From contig JAYEKW010000135.1 of the NCBI GenBank assembly GCA_034716895.1, forward strand, positions 1 to 35,200: a DNA stretch of 35,200 bases, in the 5' to 3' direction. Source of the DNA: Candidatus Neomarinimicrobiota bacterium (lineage in GTDB: Bacteria > Fidelibacterota > UBA8477 > JABMPR01). The position numbers and the translations under genes were made by a program. The notes beneath the pieces are model-generated. The model saw only the letters and a list, made by a program, of their open reading frames with translations, had not been told where the DNA came from and ran no database searches. Shown here piece by piece: positions 1-9,072 of this stretch (the stretch's first letter is position 1; each line of letters begins with the position of its first letter).

Positions 1-459
1 CAGATCGAATCAGAACTTGATGATCAGCAAGTACGTGTTCAGGCAGCTGAAGAAAAAATGCTGCGAGTAGTTGCTGAATATGAAAATGGTAAAAAACGTC
101 TTGAGCGAGAGAAAGAACGGTCTCTGGCTTTTGCTAAAGATCGAGTACTGATAGGTCTATTTCCCATTGTGGATAACCTTGAGCGTTCGGCAAAGTTTGA
201 ACAGGAGCACGCAACAAAGGATAGTGAGCAGCATGGCGTAAAGCTTGTATTGGAACAGATCAAGAAGTTTTTGCTGGTTACCGATAATGTGGAGAGCTTT
301 GATCCCATGGGGGAAGCTTTTAATCCTGAACTGCATGAAGCCATGGCGATGCAGCCTGTTGAAGACCAGGAATCTGGCATTGTGATCGAAGTATTTGAAA
401 AGGGGTATAAAAGCGGTGACCGGGTTCTTCGGGCAGCCAAAGTAGTTGTGAGTCAATAA
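1..459 (+). CDS. grpE: GrpE, nucleotide exchange factor of DnaK (5' truncated by window)
   Basis: The reading frame is open from base 1, so the true start lies outside the window. GrpE is the cytoplasmic co-chaperone that releases ADP from DnaK. The visible part has a charged helical coiled-coil segment followed by the C-terminal beta domain. It carries the family signature: an NPELHEAM stretch, then [16 protein letters not shown] and a final RVLRAAKV segment. dnaJ follows after only 2 nt, the usual chaperone pairing, so the two are almost certainly co-transcribed. The identification is firm; the length of the N-terminal part cannot be judged. Confidence 0.96.
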   Translation, partial: QIESELDDQQVRVQAAEEKMLRVVAEYENGKKRLEREKERSLAFAKDRVLIGLFPIVDNLERSAKFEQEHATKDSEQHGVKLVLEQIKKFLLVTDNVESFDPMGEAFNPELHEAMAMQPVEDQESGIVIEVFEKGYKSGDRVLRAAKVVVSQ

Positions 460-461
460 CG

Positions 462-1616
462 ATGGAAAAACGTGATTATTATGAAGTTCTGGGCCTTTCT
501 AAAGGTGCCGAAAAGGATGCGATAAAAAAAGCTTACCGTAAGATCGCCATGAAATATCATCCGGATAAAAACCCTGGTGATTCTGAAGCGGAAGCAAAGT
601 TCAAAGAAGCTGCAGAGGCTTATTCGATTCTGAGCGATGGACAAAAGAAAGCCCATTACGATCAATTCGGCCATGCTCCGGAAGGCGGGATGGGAGGCCA
701 TCCATTCGAAGGCTTTGGCGGAGGCGGATTTGGGGTTGATCTCTCAGATGCATTGCGGATCTTTATGGATGGCTTCGGCGGTGGCGGAGGTGGTCTAGGT
801 GATATTTTTGGTGGTGGTGGAAGTCGAAGTAGAGGTCGTGCCCGTGGAGCTGATCTTAAGGTGAAATTGCCGCTTACACTGGAAGAGATCGCAACCGGCA
901 TCACAAAAAAGATCAAGGTAAAACGTTTTGAGAAATGTTCAGAATGTGGAGGCAGCGGTGCTCGAAAGGGAACTGGTACATCAAATTGTTCCGTCTGTCA
1001 TGGTCGAGGAGAGGTTCAACAGGTCTCCCGATCCATGTTTGGTCAATTTGTAAATATTCAACCCTGTTCAAATTGTGATGGTACCGGTGAAGTGATCGCA
1101 CATCCGTGTCGAAATTGTCGGGGAGATGGGCGCGAGCGCAAGGAATCGGTTGTTTCTGCCAAGATTCCTGCTGGTGTGCATGCTGGTAATTACATGACCT
1201 TGCGAGACGAGGGAAACCAGGCGCGTCGGGGTGGTCAACAAGGCGATCTGATCATTCTCATTGATGAAAGAGAGCATGATCTTTTCATTCGGGATGAAGA
1301 TAACATCTATCTTGAGATCGTCATTAATATGGCTCAAGCGGTGATGGGTACTGAACTTGAAATTCCCACACTCACAGGCAAAGTGAATTTGAAAATTCCG
1401 GCTGGCTCTCAGTCCGGAAAAATACTAAGATTGCGGGGGAAGGGAATTCCGCGCCTGAATAGTCACATTGTGGGTGATCAAATGGTTAAAATTCAGGTTG
1501 AAACTCCCAAAAAGCCAAGTAAACAAGAGCGTGAAATATATCAGAGGTTGGCCGACTACTATAGCGGACAACGTAGTGCAAATAGTATCTTTAGAAAAAT
1601 AAAATCCTTACTATGA
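462..1616 (+). CDS. dnaJ: Chaperone DnaJ (type I Hsp40)
   Basis: Delivers unfolded clients to DnaK and stimulates its ATPase. The 384-residue protein has the complete type I architecture: a J domain (about 1-70) with the HPD motif at 33-35, a Gly/Phe-rich linker (about 72-130, very glycine-rich), and a zinc-binding domain with four CxxCxGxG-type repeats starting near C159, C176, C202 and C216. The C-terminal substrate-binding beta domains follow. Length is normal for the family (about 375-390). The ATG lies 2 nt after the grpE stop, with only a weak ribosome site, consistent with translational coupling. The conserved start residues fit this ATG. Confidence 0.98.
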   Translation: MEKRDYYEVLGLSKGAEKDAIKKAYRKIAMKYHPDKNPGDSEAEAKFKEAAEAYSILSDGQKKAHYDQFGHAPEGGMGGHPFEGFGGGGFGVDLSDALRIFMDGFGGGGGGLGDIFGGGGSRSRGRARGADLKVKLPLTLEEIATGITKKIKVKRFEKCSECGGSGARKGTGTSNCSVCHGRGEVQQVSRSMFGQFVNIQPCSNCDGTGEVIAHPCRNCRGDGRERKESVVSAKIPAGVHAGNYMTLRDEGNQARRGGQQGDLIILIDEREHDLFIRDEDNIYLEIVINMAQAVMGTELEIPTLTGKVNLKIPAGSQSGKILRLRGKGIPRLNSHIVGDQMVKIQVETPKKPSKQEREIYQRLADYYSGQRSANSIFRKIKSLL

Positions 1617-1629
1617 TGAAGCAGGAAAC

Positions 1630-2091
1630 TTGCTAAATTTCACCCGTCAAGAACGCGTAGTTATTTATTTTTTAATTATCACCCTGGGGGTTGGGGCGGT
1701 GTTGAAATTAGTAAGAAATCGAAACTTTGATACTCAACCGATAGCGACGCGTTTTTATGAAGAGGAGCAACGCTTTAAAGAGATCTCATCCCAGATCAAT
1801 TCAGAAGAGTTGCAGATTGTTGAAAGTACAGATGATACACTCCCTTTGGCTGAGGAAGTAGAGCAGATCGAACCCGCAATTTCCGGGATAGGATATGGAA
1901 AGATCAATATCAATACTGCCGGAGAAAGTGAGCTTGTCAAGTTGCCGGGGATAGGACCTGCAATAGCCAAACGGATTAAAGCTTATACGGATCAAAATGG
2001 TCCTTTTAAGAATAAAGCAGAAATTATCCTCGTCAAGGGGATCGGAGAAAAATTGTATGCCCGGATTGAGGGCCTTGTTACGATAGAGTAA
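1630..2091 (+). CDS. ComEA-like helix-hairpin-helix DNA-binding protein, membrane anchored
   Basis: A 153-residue protein with an N-terminal transmembrane segment (about 10-27), an acidic low-complexity stalk (about 40-85), and a C-terminal helix-hairpin-helix domain (about 93-153). The domain has the hallmark ININTA start, LPGIGPAIAKRI and a second hairpin VKGIGEKLYARI. Such proteins bind double-stranded DNA outside the inner membrane and feed it to ComEC during natural transformation. The start is a TTG at 1630 preceded by AGGAAA. An ATG at 1614 was rejected because it hits a stop after six codons. ComEC is not in the window. The following PilM/PilN-like genes support a DNA-uptake or pilus-related role, but that link is inferred from context. 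Confidence 0.85.
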   Translation: MLNFTRQERVVIYFLIITLGVGAVLKLVRNRNFDTQPIATRFYEEEQRFKEISSQINSEELQIVESTDDTLPLAEEVEQIEPAISGIGYGKININTAGESELVKLPGIGPAIAKRIKAYTDQNGPFKNKAEIILVKGIGEKLYARIEGLVTIE

Positions 2092-2104
2092 TCCAGGAGG
2101 ACTC

Positions 2105-4336
2105 GTGAGTAAAGAAATTTTTGGCAGCCATAGAATCAATTCAATTGTAATTATAATATTGATAGCATTGTTTGTTAGTGTGATCTACTTCCCGAAGACC
2201 ATTTGGGATTATGAGGATGAACTCCGCGATGAAGCGCGATTTCGCATGAATACGGTCACATTAGCTGAAAAGTTACATTATCAGTTGGCAAAGAGTTATA
2301 CTGCTGATCCAAATCAATTAGTCACTGTTGTAAATAGCGTCAGGGATAGTTTATTGGCGGCTGAAAGTGATACGAACTATAGTTTTTATGGTCCTCAAAA
2401 AATTTCACTGCCAGGTCGTTCAGTTACGGTAAATTACTCAGATGAATATCGTCAGTTTTACTCAGAACAGCATTTAGAACTATTCAAACTACTTAAACCC
2501 CATCACTTTATGGATTCAAAATCCATCAAACTATTCCTTGACACGGTCAGAACTGGTTTTGAACAGGGCAACTATACAGGGGAACAGTCACTGGAAATAG
2601 ACAGTGTAATGCTCAGTTTTGAAATATCAGAAAAGTATGATATTCTTTATCAGAACATCAAAACCTCAATGTTTAATGCGCTTACCGGTAGTTTTACCAG
2701 ATATCCAGATTTCTCCAACCCTTTGGTCGATGCAGTGTTGGATAGCATCAAAATCAACCCTGCTTTAAGCGGACGGGTTGATTTCAACAATATCTATGAT
2801 GGTTCTGTGAGAATCGATTTTATCATTCCTTTCAAATTTGCTGAAAACCTTGAGAAAACCAAGTTGGTATTAAAAAAACAATTTGTGATAGACTCTTATG
2901 ATTCTGCAACCTATGGAGACACCCTTTACAATATGGCGTTGGCAGAGTTTATGATCCAGAATGATACGCTTGAATTTATGCCGGATTACCTAACCCTTAT
3001 GTATGCTGATACCAGTGAGGAGATCATTGAGATTCCGGTTGAGATCAAGGTTGAGGATATGGAAATCGCTTTGGCAAAACGTCGAAATACTCTCTACACC
3101 ATGCTGACCGGGTATGATGAACCAAGTGAAACTATTGCGAATCACGTGATCAATGTTGCCTTGGATTCACTGGAATCACCAGGCGTTGGAGTTGATTCCA
3201 TTCATCTTGATATTGATCTCACCGATGCCGTCTTTAACATTAACATCCATGATAACATCATTGAATATTTCAATAAAGTCAGTCTGGATCAGGCTTATTA
3301 CAAAACATTTGTGAACTTAGCTGATCTGGATTGGAATCAGTCAGCGATAGAGGTTGTGGAATATGTTGCTACCGCTTTGAAACGGAAATCTGATTACAAA
3401 AAATGGCAAGTAGTGGAAGCTAGCACAGATACATTCTACGTAGACGTGTTTGATGAATATCTTCGTAAATATGATGATATGAATTTGGCTTTATACGAAA
3501 AGTTGACAGGTGAATTCAGTAACGTCTTTGATTTTGCAAGTGAGCTTGTGGCTGAAGCTGAGCATCTTGCAAGTGTAGATTCACTTAATTGGAGCGGTGC
3601 TCAGGTGATCGAATTTGAGCCGGATACAGTCCTTGTTGATGTATTTCCACTGTATCTGGAAGAATATGACAATACTTTCACCATCAGTCGTGATACAGTT
3701 GTTCGAGCTTATGACAGCACTTTCATTGGTGTATGGGCTAGAAGTAAAATTGGGGTTACTCAGGATTTTTCAATTGATTCTTTGAATTTTTTGATTGCTA
3801 TGGATAATTCAGAATATCGTTACAGCTTTGAAGGCACAGACAGTGTCCGCTCAATGAATGTTTTAGGGAAAAGTGATACTGCACGAGTAGAACGGGTTTA
3901 CTCTGGAATGGATAGCTATATCATGATTTTTTCTGATGATAGTGTTATGGAAAATCTTTATCGCATAACTGATGAAGCTGCTCTCTTTGACTCTATCCAG
4001 ATCGACAGTCTCTTTGTAGTTTCTGATGAATTTGTTGTAGGAGAGCAGGAAAAAGACCTGTTCATGGCCAAGGATTCATTCGGTGGTTGGCAGGATACTG
4101 TGATCAGTAAGAAATACACTAAGAAGGAACTGTTCAGTAGCTATTTGCTTACACCTATGCATACCAGGTGTACGGTTACCGATCTGCCATATCGTATCAC
4201 CATTCGTTATAACGTCCATCAAACCATTGAATCACCTATCCAGAATCCCATCGAAACGAGACGCTATCTTTTCTTTACTCAATCGGACTCTAGTCATGGA
4301 AGCATTGAGGATGGTGAAGAAAGTTGGGTTAAATAA
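2105..4336 (+). CDS. Large envelope protein of unknown function with three internal repeats
   Basis: I do not recognise this 743-residue protein. It starts at GTG 2105 behind a strong AGGAGG site (2094-2099). One hydrophobic helix near residues 12-30 should anchor it in the inner membrane, leaving about 700 acidic, Asp/Ser/Tyr-rich residues outside the cytoplasm. The chain appears modular: an aromatic-xx-LTG motif recurs at about residues 193, 334 and 467 (spacing 141 and 133), each followed by a helical segment and a strand-rich part. A second repeat, DTxxVDVFxxYLxxYD, occurs near 440 and 504. It lies between the ComEA-like gene (13-nt gap) and the PilM-like gene (16-nt gap). A scaffold or pilus-alignment role is possible, but no function can be assigned. 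Confidence 0.75.
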   Translation: MSKEIFGSHRINSIVIIILIALFVSVIYFPKTIWDYEDELRDEARFRMNTVTLAEKLHYQLAKSYTADPNQLVTVVNSVRDSLLAAESDTNYSFYGPQKISLPGRSVTVNYSDEYRQFYSEQHLELFKLLKPHHFMDSKSIKLFLDTVRTGFEQGNYTGEQSLEIDSVMLSFEISEKYDILYQNIKTSMFNALTGSFTRYPDFSNPLVDAVLDSIKINPALSGRVDFNNIYDGSVRIDFIIPFKFAENLEKTKLVLKKQFVIDSYDSATYGDTLYNMALAEFMIQNDTLEFMPDYLTLMYADTSEEIIEIPVEIKVEDMEIALAKRRNTLYTMLTGYDEPSETIANHVINVALDSLESPGVGVDSIHLDIDLTDAVFNINIHDNIIEYFNKVSLDQAYYKTFVNLADLDWNQSAIEVVEYVATALKRKSDYKKWQVVEASTDTFYVDVFDEYLRKYDDMNLALYEKLTGEFSNVFDFASELVAEAEHLASVDSLNWSGAQVIEFEPDTVLVDVFPLYLEEYDNTFTISRDTVVRAYDSTFIGVWARSKIGVTQDFSIDSLNFLIAMDNSEYRYSFEGTDSVRSMNVLGKSDTARVERVYSGMDSYIMIFSDDSVMENLYRITDEAALFDSIQIDSLFVVSDEFVVGEQEKDLFMAKDSFGGWQDTVISKKYTKKELFSSYLLTPMHTRCTVTDLPYRITIRYNVHQTIESPIQNPIETRRYLFFTQSDSSHGSIEDGEESWVK

Positions 4337-4352
4337 ATCAGGCTGAGGCTGT

Positions 4353-5294
4353 ATGCTTGCTATCCATATTTCGCATGACACTCTGAAATACGCCCAACTG
4401 GTTAATTTCAAAGGCATCCCTTTCATTGAAAGTCTAGGGCAGGTAAGTATTAAGGAAGGGTTACAGATTCCTGATACTACAAATGCTGAAGTGATTCGTA
4501 GTTTAGCTGATCAGATTTCAGATATTCGAAATTCAGCTGAATTTCCTGATAATTCAACCCACATCGTTATCGATAATGACTGGTTCCCATTGCTGGTACA
4601 TGAGGTCGATAGCGTCTTGAGTGGGGCTGACCAGGATAAATATTTAAAGTGGCGTGTCAGCGAAATGCTGGAGAATGCAGTATCGCAATATACCTTTGTG
4701 CATCAGGAAATGAATACTGGTGGTGCAACTGCTGTGCAGTTCCTTTCTGTGGGTATTCCGCAATCATTTGATAACTGGCTTGAAAAGGTAATTGCACCGT
4801 CTGAATTGAAGGTTAAAAATGTGATTCTGGATATTCAGGCAATTGGTGACTTGCTTACCGCCAGCGGACAATTTGACCCTGAAGGGGGTATCCAGGTGGT
4901 TATGAATAATCGCGAGGATGCTATTTCTTGTTATATCTATAAAGGACTTGAATTCAGCGGACTCTTTCAGGCTTCCCTGAACTGGGATTATAAGATTACA
5001 ATGGATCATGTGCGGGGTGACTTACAATTGATAACCCAGGTTAAAACAGCTATTGAAAAAGCGATAATGGGAAAACATGATCCTGAAAATATCATTACCA
5101 ACCTCTTCTACTTCAATTCAACAGGCGATCCTGCAGCACTTAGCAACTTGAGTAAATACCAGAATAGTTGCAAAACCCTGGATCTGGCTCATCACTTTAA
5201 CTTCAGAGACCCTGAGTTTGATAATATCGATGAGTATGCTATTGTATTAGGTGCTCTTAGCAGTGAGATACAGGAGCGTTTCAGTGAAGATTGA
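4353..5294 (+). CDS. PilM/GspL-like actin-fold protein (putative pilus/secretion assembly ATPase-like)
   Basis: A 313-residue soluble protein with no signal peptide. Its first 20 residues (LAIHISHDTLKYAQL) match the opening beta-hairpin typical of ASKHA/actin-fold proteins such as PilM, and the rest reads as two alternating alpha/beta subdomains. The canonical phosphate-binding glycine motifs are weak, so nucleotide binding is uncertain. PilM sits on the cytoplasmic face of type IV pilus systems and binds the N-terminal tail of PilN. The next gene encodes a protein with such a tail and overlaps this one by 11 nt, which strongly supports a PilM-PilN-like pair. Assignment is by architecture and context rather than strong motif identity. 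Confidence 0.6.
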   Translation: MLAIHISHDTLKYAQLVNFKGIPFIESLGQVSIKEGLQIPDTTNAEVIRSLADQISDIRNSAEFPDNSTHIVIDNDWFPLLVHEVDSVLSGADQDKYLKWRVSEMLENAVSQYTFVHQEMNTGGATAVQFLSVGIPQSFDNWLEKVIAPSELKVKNVILDIQAIGDLLTASGQFDPEGGIQVVMNNREDAISCYIYKGLEFSGLFQASLNWDYKITMDHVRGDLQLITQVKTAIEKAIMGKHDPENIITNLFYFNSTGDPAALSNLSKYQNSCKTLDLAHHFNFRDPEFDNIDEYAIVLGALSSEIQERFSED

Positions 5295-6399
5295 CCTGCG
5301 GAAAGACACAGGTATTCTTGGATCCAGGAAATTCTTAAACTCCATATCTGGGGAGCAGGAATTATCTGGGGATGAACAAATTATTGAGACCCTTCGCAAA
5401 CGACATGCTCACGACGATGATGAACCGGACCACGAAAAAGATCCTAAAGAAGCCAGCCCAAGCAAAGAAGGTACCGAAACGTCCAAAGGAAACCTTTGGC
5501 AACTGGTTGTTGTTCTGATCATTGTTCTGTTTTTAGGTGGTACCTATCTGAACACCAAAGATCTTCTCGCTCCTAGAGTTGATATTGTAAAAGGATATTG
5601 GATGGAAAAGTTCGGATTCTATCCAGAAGCAGAAGTAGATTCAGAGTACATTTACTTCGATACACTGTATGTGAATGATATCCTGTCAGATGAGTTATTT
5701 GATGAGCTTATGCCAGTAACTGAGGACATTGCTGCACTTGCTGATTCCATAGCAACCCTTCCACCTGAGAGCTTGGTTTTAGATTATAAACCGGAAAATG
5801 ATACGATGGAAACTGAACCTTATTTGCAGGTTTCAGAGACACCGATTCACCTGTCTGATGATGACATTAAGATCATCAACAATCGTTCTCTACTGCTTAT
5901 GCTCACTGAAATGATTGGTGTTTTTCCAGAAGATATTGGTCAGGCTCACCTGTTTCTCAAACGGGACGCACTCAGAATGACTGCGCCACGATCAGATTCC
6001 TGGGTTCCCAAAATGCAATCAACCATGGATAAGTTTGTTCTTGGCAGTTTTGACGAGAGTTATGGGAACGGAAATATCAAAATATCCAGCAAGTATGAGA
6101 TCATTATGAATGCTGAGCAGGATTTTGAAGCGCAGCTTTTAGATGAAATGAGGCTTCTGGATGTATTAGCCCATCCATTCAATGATTATTTGGAACAGAT
6201 CATTATTGACCTGTCTCAAGGTGTGGAAGATAATCCCGCTAAATTCATTTTTTCTGGAACGACTCAAGAAATGCAATATGTATTATCTTCGTGGTCAGAA
6301 ACTCGTAGTAATTACCTGCTCAGATCTGTGGATATCAACTTTGAGAATAAAAAACTCAGATTAACCTTTGATGTCCTCTTTTTTAAATATAATCCATGA
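5284..6399 (+). CDS. PilN/GspL-like bitopic inner-membrane protein
   Basis: The best start is GTG 5284, behind AGGAG (5271-5275) and overlapping the previous stop. This gives 371 residues; an upstream ATG at 5251 is possible but lacks a ribosome site. Layout: a short cytoplasmic tail (about 1-70) with a charged Asp/Glu/Lys/Pro stretch, one transmembrane helix (about 72-95, LVVVLIIVLFLGG), a long periplasmic region, and a C-terminal ferredoxin-like segment. That segment ends FSGTTQEMQYVLSSW and then RSVDINFENKKLRLTFDV, resembling the FSG-x-x and final strand seen in PilN/GspL-type proteins. Its stop overlaps the rsmD start as ATGA. Likely partner of the upstream PilM-like protein; exact family uncertain. 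Confidence 0.55.
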   Translation: MKIDLRKDTGILGSRKFLNSISGEQELSGDEQIIETLRKRHAHDDDEPDHEKDPKEASPSKEGTETSKGNLWQLVVVLIIVLFLGGTYLNTKDLLAPRVDIVKGYWMEKFGFYPEAEVDSEYIYFDTLYVNDILSDELFDELMPVTEDIAALADSIATLPPESLVLDYKPENDTMETEPYLQVSETPIHLSDDDIKIINNRSLLLMLTEMIGVFPEDIGQAHLFLKRDALRMTAPRSDSWVPKMQSTMDKFVLGSFDESYGNGNIKISSKYEIIMNAEQDFEAQLLDEMRLLDVLAHPFNDYLEQIIIDLSQGVEDNPAKFIFSGTTQEMQYVLSSWSETRSNYLLRSVDINFENKKLRLTFDVLFFKYNP

Positions 6400-6932
6400 C
6401 AAGAATCATAGGTGGGGAATGGCGGGGTCATTCTCTGCCGAAGTTGAAAGGTGGGTCTGTAAGACCGACTACGGATAGAGCACGAACTGTTCTGTTTGAT
6501 ACTCTGCATGATGTAAATGGAATGAAAGTACTTGATCTCTACAGCGGGACTGGAGCACTGGGATTTGAAGCTCTAAGTCGGGGAGCACGCTCCTTGGTCT
6601 CCATTGATTTGGACAGCAACTATATCCAACAGCAAAAGACTTGGATCAAAACACACGAAAAGCCATTTAAAGCCTATATCGGTGATGTAAATAAAGTTCT
6701 GGACAGAATAAGTGCCACATTCGACCTGATCCTGGCTGATCCGCCATATGCAGAAGGAATTCCTCCAGAAGTACTCACTCATATTGAAAAGCATGTTGCA
6801 GTTGGTGCAATATTTGTCTATGAAAGAAACAGAAGAAGTGAGAGCCCGTTAGGTTCAAAGATTTTTGATTTGGTGAAGGAAAAAGTGGTTGCAGAAACAA
6901 GAATTCAAATATATAAGGCGGTCGAATTATGA
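6396..6932 (+). CDS. rsmD: 16S rRNA (guanine966-N2)-methyltransferase RsmD
   Basis: An S-adenosylmethionine-dependent methyltransferase acting on 16S rRNA in the 30S subunit. The 178-residue protein (usual size) opens with RIIGGEWRG, and has RPTTDRARTVLFD, the SAM-binding motif LDLYSGTGALGFEALSRGA, an acidic turn after strand 2 (SIDLD), and the catalytic DPPY at 115-118. The start overlaps the previous stop by 4 nt, and the end overlaps coaD by 4 nt. The rsmD-coaD pair is a very common bacterial arrangement, which strengthens both calls. Confidence 0.96.
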   Translation: MTRIIGGEWRGHSLPKLKGGSVRPTTDRARTVLFDTLHDVNGMKVLDLYSGTGALGFEALSRGARSLVSIDLDSNYIQQQKTWIKTHEKPFKAYIGDVNKVLDRISATFDLILADPPYAEGIPPEVLTHIEKHVAVGAIFVYERNRRSESPLGSKIFDLVKEKVVAETRIQIYKAVEL

Positions 6933-7423
6933 AGAATCGTTTAGCAATATATCCTGGTACTTTTGACCCAATAACGCTAGGGCACCTTGATATTATTGAG
7001 CGATCTGTCTCTATCTTTGACGAAGTAGTCGTTTCTGTCGGTCGTAATATCGGCAAAAAGCCCCTGTTCTCTGTCGAAGAGCGCATTGAAATGATCCAAA
7101 GGACAACCTCCCATCTTTCCAATGTCCAAGTAACCTACTTTGATGGATTGATCGTGGATTATGCCCGTAAAATGAAAGCCATAGCCATGATCCGCGGGTT
7201 AAGAGCCATGTCAGATTTTGAATTCGAATTTCAAATGGCCCTTGTCAATCGTACCCTTCATCCTGATCTGGTACAGGTATTTCTCATGCCCCATGAAGCA
7301 TATACCCATCTTAATTCAACCATTGTCCGTGAGGTTTCCAGCTTCAATGGTGATATCAGCCCTTTTGTGACCCCGTATGTCGCAGAAGTACTCCATGAAA
7401 AATTTCATCGCAAACCTGTATGA
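6929..7423 (+). CDS. coaD: Phosphopantetheine adenylyltransferase
   Basis: Catalyses the penultimate step of coenzyme A synthesis, joining 4'-phosphopantetheine and ATP to give dephospho-CoA. The 164-residue protein has the nucleotidyltransferase opening YPGTFDPITLGH with the T-x-G-H motif at 16-19. It also has the IRGLRAMSDFEFEFQMALVNR substrate-binding block and the C-terminal STIVREVSS...DISPFV segment corresponding to the second ATP-binding motif. Length and motifs are fully typical. It overlaps rsmD by 4 nt and precedes the FmdB-like gene by 13 nt. Confidence 0.98.
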   Translation: MKNRLAIYPGTFDPITLGHLDIIERSVSIFDEVVVSVGRNIGKKPLFSVEERIEMIQRTTSHLSNVQVTYFDGLIVDYARKMKAIAMIRGLRAMSDFEFEFQMALVNRTLHPDLVQVFLMPHEAYTHLNSTIVREVSSFNGDISPFVTPYVAEVLHEKFHRKPV

Positions 7424-7436
7424 TAAAGATGATATA

Positions 7437-7730
7437 ATGCCCACTTATGAATATGTATGTCTGAAATGCGGTTACCATTTTGATGCTTTTCAGAAAATGT
7501 CAGAAGCCCACCTGGATAAATGTATAAAGTGTCAGGGCAGTGTCCGTAGAGTGGTCAGCGGTGGTAGTGGCTTGATCTTTAAAGGATCAGGTTTCTATAT
7601 CACCGATTATACAAAGGGTTCGGACCCTAAGAAAACTACCGGTAATGAGAATAGATCAAAAAAATCCAGGAGTGAATCAAAACCGGTTTCAAGCGCACCA
7701 TCAGTAAAAAAAGCGGCAACAAATACCTGA
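7437..7730 (+). CDS. FmdB-family zinc-ribbon protein
   Basis: A 97-residue protein starting MPTYEYVC, the diagnostic FmdB/CxxC_CXXC_SSSS opening. The start at 7437 is chosen because of that motif. The four zinc ligands are C8, C11, C29 and C32, followed by a basic strand (SVRRVVSGGSGLIFKGSGFYITDY). The tail is a disordered Lys/Ser/Pro-rich stretch typical of the family. The function of these proteins is not well established; a regulatory role has been proposed. It is the last gene of the + strand run. The 87 bp between it and the convergent glgC contains no obvious strong terminator. Confidence 0.88.
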   Translation: MPTYEYVCLKCGYHFDAFQKMSEAHLDKCIKCQGSVRRVVSGGSGLIFKGSGFYITDYTKGSDPKKTTGNENRSKKSRSESKPVSSAPSVKKAATNT

Positions 7731-7817
7731 GAACCTATAGCAATCCCTTTACTGAGTCAATCGAAGTGTTTCTACAATTAATTTAGTAAACGCGCACACA
7801 CAGAGCAGCAATTAGAA

Positions 7818-9062
7818 TTAGATCTCGTAATTATCCGGAATTGTTGTGTTCTTTGGAATGATAATAATACCATCCTTGATAATGACTGTGTCACTCTTGA
7901 ATTCCATCAATCCAGCTTTATTGATCAACTTGACATTTTTACCAATTCTGACATTCTTATCGATGATTACATTATTTAGTTCACAATTATCACCAATGCC
8001 TATGTGAATAGCTGCCTGAGCGACCATTTCGTAATAGTCTGCTCCCATGTTGTACACGCGATTAAAAGTGACCCCGTCACCGATCACACTGCGGATTCCC
8101 ACAATTGAATCCTTGATCACAGCATTCCCTATTTTACAACCTTCACAGATGATCGAATGTTCGATTTTTGCTCCTCGAATCTCACTGCCAGGTAAAAAAC
8201 GTTGCCTGGTGTAGATCGGATAATCTTCATTGTAAAATGTGAATTTAAATTTTTCTTCTGTGAGCGCGATATTGGCCTCAAAAAAGGTTTTGATGGTTCC
8301 AATATCTTCCCAATATCCTTGAAACCGATAGGCTGTTGTCTTGTAGGTTCCAATTGAATGAGGAATGATATTTTTGCCGAAATCATCGCCCTTGATTTTC
8401 AGGACCTCTTTCAGGATTTCCTTCCTGAAAATATAGATACCCATGGAGGCTAAAACATTTTTCTCTCCGTCGATCTCCTCAGCTAATTCATTGATCAGAT
8501 CAGGAGATTGCGGTTTTTCTACAAACCGAGTGATAGAATCAGAGTTGTCAGCTTTTAAAACACCCAATTCCGGTGCTGTTGAAAGGGGCATGGGACGGAC
8601 TGCAACCGAAACATCAGCTTTAGTATCGAGGTGGTGTTTAAAAAAATCAGAATAATCCATCTTATAGAGATGATCACCGGCTAAAATGATATAGTGAGTG
8701 GCACTCATTTGCTCAAAACGATCCCAGTAAGAACGAACAGCATCAGCTGTACCTTGAAACCAGTCCTTGTTCTTGTTCGTTTGTTGGGCAGCCAGGATCT
8801 CGATATCACCCCGGGAAAAGATGTCAAATTTGTAGGTGCGGGATATGTGTCGATGTAGAGAGGTCGTGTTGAATTGGGTCAGTATATGAATGAGATTGAT
8901 ACCGGAATTAATGCAATTACTGATGGGAACATCGATGAGCCGATATTTGCCGCCAATATGGACGGCTGGTTTTGCACGATAAGATGTGAGGGGAGACAAG
9001 CGTTCGCCACGCCCACCACCGAGGATTATGGCTCCCAGTCTGGTTTTATTAGATTTTAGCAT
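7818..9062 (-). CDS. glgC: Glucose-1-phosphate adenylyltransferase (ADP-glucose pyrophosphorylase)
   Basis: Makes ADP-glucose from glucose-1-phosphate and ATP, the committed step of bacterial glycogen synthesis. The 414-residue product has the nucleotidyl-binding loop GGGRGERLSPLTSYRAKPAV, the GGKYRLIDVPISNCINSGI block, the sugar-site GDHLYKMDY and the GIYIFRKEIL region. A left-handed beta-helix of hexapeptide repeats occupies about 290-414. Length is standard. It lies 10 nt downstream of glgA on the same strand, the last gene of the unit. Allosteric effectors cannot be predicted from sequence alone. Confidence 0.97.
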   Translation of the reverse strand: MLKSNKTRLGAIILGGGRGERLSPLTSYRAKPAVHIGGKYRLIDVPISNCINSGINLIHILTQFNTTSLHRHISRTYKFDIFSRGDIEILAAQQTNKNKDWFQGTADAVRSYWDRFEQMSATHYIILAGDHLYKMDYSDFFKHHLDTKADVSVAVRPMPLSTAPELGVLKADNSDSITRFVEKPQSPDLINELAEEIDGEKNVLASMGIYIFRKEILKEVLKIKGDDFGKNIIPHSIGTYKTTAYRFQGYWEDIGTIKTFFEANIALTEEKFKFTFYNEDYPIYTRQRFLPGSEIRGAKIEHSIICEGCKIGNAVIKDSIVGIRSVIGDGVTFNRVYNMGADYYEMVAQAAIHIGIGDNCELNNVIIDKNVRIGKNVKLINKAGLMEFKSDTVIIKDGIIIIPKNTTIPDNYEI

Positions 9063-9072
9063 GACAATCCTT

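Noticed and set aside
39-440. 133-codon open frame on the - strand across grpE
   Set aside because: It is fully antisense to grpE, whose frame has clear family motifs; its translation is Ser-rich and has no recognisable domain.
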